This document shows positions 6,157 to 8,503 of a stretch of 8,503 bases of DNA, piece after piece. The stretch is from Syntrophomonadaceae bacterium (GTDB taxonomy: Bacteria > Bacillota_D > Dethiobacteria > DTU022 > PWGO01), in contig PWGT01000077.1 in assembly GCA_003554535.1 (NCBI GenBank), forward strand, positions 1 through 8,503, in the 5' to 3' direction. The notes under the pieces are model-generated. The model saw nothing but the letters and a program-made list of their open reading frames with translations. It ran no database searches and was not told where the DNA came from. The position numbers and the translations under genes are program-made. Position 1 is the stretch's first letter. Each line of letters starts with the position of its first letter.

Positions 6157-6480
6157 ATGGCTTTTTCTGACTTGGTAAACCAAATTAAAGGCAAGGTATC
6201 CGAAGCAGATCCGTCCAAAATTAAAGGGGTGGAAGCAGTATTTCAATTCGAACTTACTGGCGATGATGGCGGCACATTTTACGCAAACGTAACAGAAGGC
6301 AACGCAGAAATCGTAGAAGGCAACCATGACAGCCCTAATGTAACCATTATTATGGATGCTGGTGACTTCGAAAAACTTATGAGCGGAGAGCTCAACGCAA
6401 CTTCTGCATTTATGGCTGGCAAGCTCAAAGTAAAAGGTGACATGTCCTTGGCTATGAAGCTGCAAGCTCTCATTGGCTAG
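6157..6480 (+). CDS. SCP2 sterol-binding domain protein
   Basis: This 107-residue protein is a free-standing SCP2-fold domain (COG3255-like), a small cytoplasmic carrier with a hydrophobic tunnel for fatty acyl chains, acyl-CoA or other lipids. Diagnostic segments are AVFQFELTGDDGG (27-39), the strand and turn before NVTIIMDAGDFEKLMSGELN (61-80), and the closing FMAGKLKVKGDMSLAMKL (85-102), which carries the typical G-K-hydrophobic-K-G-D signature. Length matches single-domain bacterial homologues. The start is certain: AAGGAGG at 6141-6147 lies 9 bases before the ATG. With the perfect promoter and a good terminator it is a monocistronic, probably abundant protein. Bacteria of this type are not known to make sterols, so the ligand is more likely a fatty acid or other isoprenoid or acyl lipid (inference). 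Confidence 0.93.
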   Translation: MAFSDLVNQIKGKVSEADPSKIKGVEAVFQFELTGDDGGTFYANVTEGNAEIVEGNHDSPNVTIIMDAGDFEKLMSGELNATSAFMAGKLKVKGDMSLAMKLQALIG

Positions 6481-6507
6481 TTTTTAACAGATACATAGGC
6501 ATCACCA

Positions 6508-6540
6508 AAAAGAGCCCTGATTTAAAGGGCTCTTTTGTTA
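6508..6540 (+). terminator. rho-independent terminator of the SCP2 gene
   Basis: AAAAGAGCCCT (6508-6518) pairs perfectly with AGGGCTCTTTT (6526-6536) around a 7-base loop, giving an 11-pair stem with a G+C core followed by TTTTGTTAT. It begins 27 bases after the SCP2 stop codon and precedes the tRNA promoter. Confidence 0.9.
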
Positions 6541-6550
6541 TATTATAGCC

Positions 6551-6579
6551 TTGAAAACAAGATGATTATCTGCTATTAT
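6551..6579 (+). promoter_or_regulatory. sigma-A promoter of the tRNA-Leu gene
   Basis: TTGAAA (6551-6556), a 17-base spacer and TATTAT (6574-6579) match five of six bases in each box. The start would be near 6586, about 22 bases before the mature tRNA 5' end at 6608, so a short leader would be removed by RNase P. Confidence 0.75.
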
Positions 6580-6607
6580 ATCTATTGCAAGTAGGATAAT
6601 AGGTTGT

Positions 6608-6692
6608 GTCGGGGTGGCGGAATTGGCAGACGCGCACGGTTGAGGGCCGTGTGGGGCAACCCGTGGGGGTTCAAGTCCCCCCCTCGACACCA
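6608..6692 (+). tRNA. tRNA-Leu, anticodon GAG
   Basis: The gene folds as a complete 85-base class II tRNA. The acceptor stem pairs GTCGGGG (6608-6614) with CCTCGAC (6682-6688) with one G-T pair, followed by discriminator A and an encoded CCA (6690-6692). The D stem is GCG/CGC. The anticodon stem CACGG/CCGTG encloses loop TTGAGGG, giving anticodon GAG, which reads CUC and CUU leucine codons. A long variable arm built on GGG-CAA-CCC and the T arm GGGGG-TTCAAGT-CCCCC confirm the leucine class. It is a single tRNA with its own promoter and terminator, not part of a cluster in this window. Confidence 0.97.
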
Positions 6693-6716
6693 AAATTGAA
6701 AAGCTATATTAATTTT

Positions 6717-6756
6717 AAAAATCAGGCGCAGGAGTACAAACTGCGCCTGATTTTTT
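6717..6756 (+). terminator. strong rho-independent terminator after tRNA-Leu
   Basis: AAAAATCAGGCGCAG (6717-6731) pairs perfectly over 15 bases with CTGCGCCTGATTTTT (6741-6755) around a 9-base loop, with a six-T tract at 6751-6756. The symmetrical A and T ends allow it to work in both directions. Confidence 0.93.
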
Positions 6757-6795
6757 GCCTTAACTTATTAACATATTTCGCATTTAATGAAGAAC

Positions 6796-6810
6796 TGATG
6801 AAAGTCATCA
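6796..6810. repeat. short perfect inverted repeat
   Basis: TGATGA and TCATCA flank a 3-base AAG centre in the gap between the tRNA terminator and the acyl-CoA synthetase promoter. It lies about 45 bases before the predicted -10 and could be an operator half-site pair or chance. Nothing else coding was seen between 6757 and 6956. Confidence 0.25.
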
Positions 6811-6856
6811 TTGGAATTCTTTCTTCCTTTTGTTGATTTTTGAAACATTGTTTTTA

Positions 6857-6865
6857 TGATAAAAT
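6857..6865 (+). promoter_or_regulatory. candidate extended -10 promoter for the acyl-CoA synthetase gene
   Basis: TGATAAAAT at 6857-6865 is a TGn extended -10 with five of six hexamer matches; the best -35-like box, TTGAAA (6840-6845), is only 14 bases away and so poorly spaced. A second hexamer, TATAAT at 6876-6881, has a perfect sequence but no good -35. Either would give a leader of about 70-85 bases. Confidence 0.38.
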
Positions 6866-6956
6866 AGACTAGCTTTATAATTTTATCTGGAGAGTAAAAA
6901 CCCACTTCTTGCTTCAGAAACAAATAATTTGATATCAATAAGGGAGAGAGCAAAAA

Positions 6957-8503
6957 ATGAATGAACTAATTGAAAACGCTAAAAAACAGGAGGTAACAGC
7001 GCTTAATGAGGCAGACTCCAAGAAACTTCTCAAACAATATGGCATTCCCGTAGTAAATGAGAAAGTTGTTAAAACTCAGGAAGAAGCTGAAGCTGAGGCT
7101 GATAAAATGGGTTACCCGGTGGTAATGAAAGGACTGGGGTCGCGACTTACTCATAAAACAGAAAAGGGGCTGGTTAAACTAAATCTTCAAACCAGAGAAG
7201 AGGTAGCTTCTGCGGCGGAGCATATAATTGAAAAGGCCGGGGATGATCTGGAAGGGCTACTTATTCAGCCCATGGTTCAGGGCAAAAGGGAGTTTGTTGC
7301 CGGGCTTTTCCATGATGAACAGTTCGGACCCACCGTTATGTTCGGCTTGGGCGGGATTTTCACTGAAGCTATAGGTGATGTAGTTTTCCGGGTAGCCCCT
7401 GTTGATGAAAATGAAGCCCGCAAGATGATCGATGAGCTCCATGCCCAGCAACTACTTGGCGCTTTCCGCGGGGAGGAATCTCCAGATAAAGAATCGCTGA
7501 TTAAAACTATTACCGGCCTGTCGCAAATAGGAACGGATATTAATGAAATAAGTGAAATAGATATCAATCCTTTGCTGGTAACTGCAGACGGAAGTGTTAT
7601 CGCTGTTGACGGGCTTGTCGTGCTGGGAGAAAAAGAGTTTTCCGGGGATACATCAGAACCCGTCAATCCTGACGATATCATTAATTTATTCTATCCGAAC
7701 TCAATTGCTTTCATCGGTGCCTCAGGAGATATAAAAAAATGGGGCCACGTAATGTACTCGGGTGTTGTAGCAGGAGAATATGAAGGCGGAGTATATCTGG
7801 TTAATCCCCAGGGCGGGGAGATCTCGGGAAGAAAGGTGTATGAATCAGTATCGGATATACCTGAGTCGGTGGATATGGCGGTTGTTACAATTCCCGCTCA
7901 AAAAGTAATTGATCTGATTCCGGAGTTTGGACAGAAAGGAATAAAATATGTGGTGCTCATATCCTCGGGCTTTGGAGAAGTCGGAGAAGATGGCCGGGAG
8001 CTTGAAAATGAACTTGTACAAAAGGCTCAGGAAGCGGGAATATTAATAACAGGTCCCAATACCATGGGGATATGCAACCCGCATTTATCCTTTTACTGCA
8101 CGGGATATCACGTAAGACCTCCCAGTGGAGGAGTAAGCCTTGTATCTCAATCCGGAAATTTAGGCACCCAGATTCTGGCTTTTGCAGCACAGGAGGATAT
8201 AGGGATTCGCTCTTTTTGCGGATCAGGCAACGAGGCGATGATTAAAATTGAAGATTATCTAGATGGGTTTGAGAATGACAATCTAACGCACACCATTGTT
8301 CTTTACATTGAAAGTATAAAGAACGGACGCAGATTTTTTGAGTCAGTAAAGCGTATTAACAAAGAAAAGCCGGTTATCATTTTGAAAGGCGGAAGAACAA
8401 TCGCCGGCTCGAATGCGGCTGCAAGTCATACAGGAGCAATGGCTTCAGACACAAATGTATTTATGTCAGCCTGCAAACAGGCGGGTGTTGTTCAGGCTAA
8501 GAA
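6957..8503 (+). CDS. NDP (ADP)-forming acetate/acyl-CoA synthetase, beta-alpha fusion, 3' end cut by window end
   Basis: The open frame runs 515 residues to the window edge without a stop; family fusions are near 700 residues. It should interconvert an acyl-CoA plus ADP and phosphate with the free acid, CoA and ATP, either making ATP from acyl-CoA or activating acids. Residues about 10-225 are the ATP-grasp (beta) domain: YPVVMKG (53-59), SRLTHKTEKGLV (62-73) with the conserved H66, and EIDINPLL (200-207). Residues about 244-370 are the CoA-binding Rossmann domain: SIAFIGASGD (249-258), VNPQGG (282-287), GPNTMGI (366-372). Residues about 391-515 begin the succinyl-CoA-ligase-like domain: SLVSQSGNLG (394-403), and ASHTGAMASD (489-498) with H491 at the expected phosphohistidine position. 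The domain order is beta first, the reverse of many archaeal and eukaryotic fusions. The ATG at 6957 has GGGAG 10 bases upstream. Probably monocistronic at its 5' end. Confidence 0.93.
   Translation, partial: MNELIENAKKQEVTALNEADSKKLLKQYGIPVVNEKVVKTQEEAEAEADKMGYPVVMKGLGSRLTHKTEKGLVKLNLQTREEVASAAEHIIEKAGDDLEGLLIQPMVQGKREFVAGLFHDEQFGPTVMFGLGGIFTEAIGDVVFRVAPVDENEARKMIDELHAQQLLGAFRGEESPDKESLIKTITGLSQIGTDINEISEIDINPLLVTADGSVIAVDGLVVLGEKEFSGDTSEPVNPDDIINLFYPNSIAFIGASGDIKKWGHVMYSGVVAGEYEGGVYLVNPQGGEISGRKVYESVSDIPESVDMAVVTIPAQKVIDLIPEFGQKGIKYVVLISSGFGEVGEDGRELENELVQKAQEAGILITGPNTMGICNPHLSFYCTGYHVRPPSGGVSLVSQSGNLGTQILAFAAQEDIGIRSFCGSGNEAMIKIEDYLDGFENDNLTHTIVLYIESIKNGRRFFESVKRINKEKPVIILKGGRTIAGSNAAASHTGAMASDTNVFMSACKQAGVVQAK

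Noticed and set aside
6127..6465. Minus-strand open frame of 112 codons
   Set aside because: It is the complement of the SCP2 gene, which has a clear family match, promoter and ribosome site.
6606..6836. Plus-strand open frame of 76 codons
   Set aside because: It spans the tRNA-Leu gene and its terminator, so it cannot be a real coding region.
7277..7681. Minus-strand open frame of 134 codons, Ser/Pro-rich
   Set aside because: It is the shadow of the acyl-CoA synthetase gene; the composition is that of an antisense frame and no ribosome site is seen.
6957..8503. Possibility that the synthetase is a Pat-type protein lysine acetyltransferase with a GNAT domain
   Set aside because: Pat proteins place the CoA-binding domain first and the GNAT last. 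Here ATP-grasp is first and the seen part has no GNAT, though the unseen C-terminus leaves slight doubt.

Overview
The window looks like chromosome from an A+T-rich anaerobic member of the Firmicutes, most likely a clostridial or syntrophic type. This is inferred from strong AGGAGG-type ribosome binding sites, sigma-A style TTGACA/TATAAT promoters, TTG and GTG starts, and gene content: a YhcX-like GNAT-nitrilase fusion, a PflX-type radical SAM protein and an NDP-forming acyl-CoA synthetase. No mobile element, phage gene or CRISPR array was seen, so this reads as ordinary housekeeping and metabolic chromosome.

Left part (1-4749) is all on the minus strand and forms two transcription groups. 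The rightmost group starts at a sigma-A promoter near 4859-4887. It encodes a PlsC-like lysophospholipid acyltransferase followed, with a 4-base ATGA overlap, by an extended-SDR Rossmann protein that lacks a recognisable YxxxK pair. A 243-base gap with a candidate promoter (2834-2862) precedes the second group: a two-domain GNAT acetyltransferase/carbon-nitrogen hydrolase (TTG start), a compact histone-deacetylase-fold amidohydrolase, and a small basic membrane protein cut by the window start. An acetyltransferase next to a deacetylase suggests a shared acetylated small amine or amide substrate, but this is inference.

Right part (5015-8503) is on the plus strand and consists of separate units. 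A PflX-like radical SAM protein has its own promoter facing away from the acyltransferase promoter. An SCP2 lipid-carrier domain protein follows, driven by a perfect-consensus promoter and a strong ribosome binding site; its leader carries interleaved inverted repeats, and it ends in an intrinsic terminator. Next come a complete tRNA-Leu(GAG) with its own promoter and strong terminator, and an NDP-forming acyl-CoA synthetase in beta-alpha order (ATP-grasp first) that runs off the window end.

A lipid theme recurs (acyltransferase, SCP2 carrier, acyl-CoA synthetase), but the genes sit in different transcription units. I did not find convincing evidence of a wholly new system. The most worthwhile leads are the acetylation/deacetylation gene pair, the SDR/acyltransferase pair with degenerate SDR catalytic residues, the anomalous start of the acyltransferase gene, and the structured leader of the SCP2 gene.
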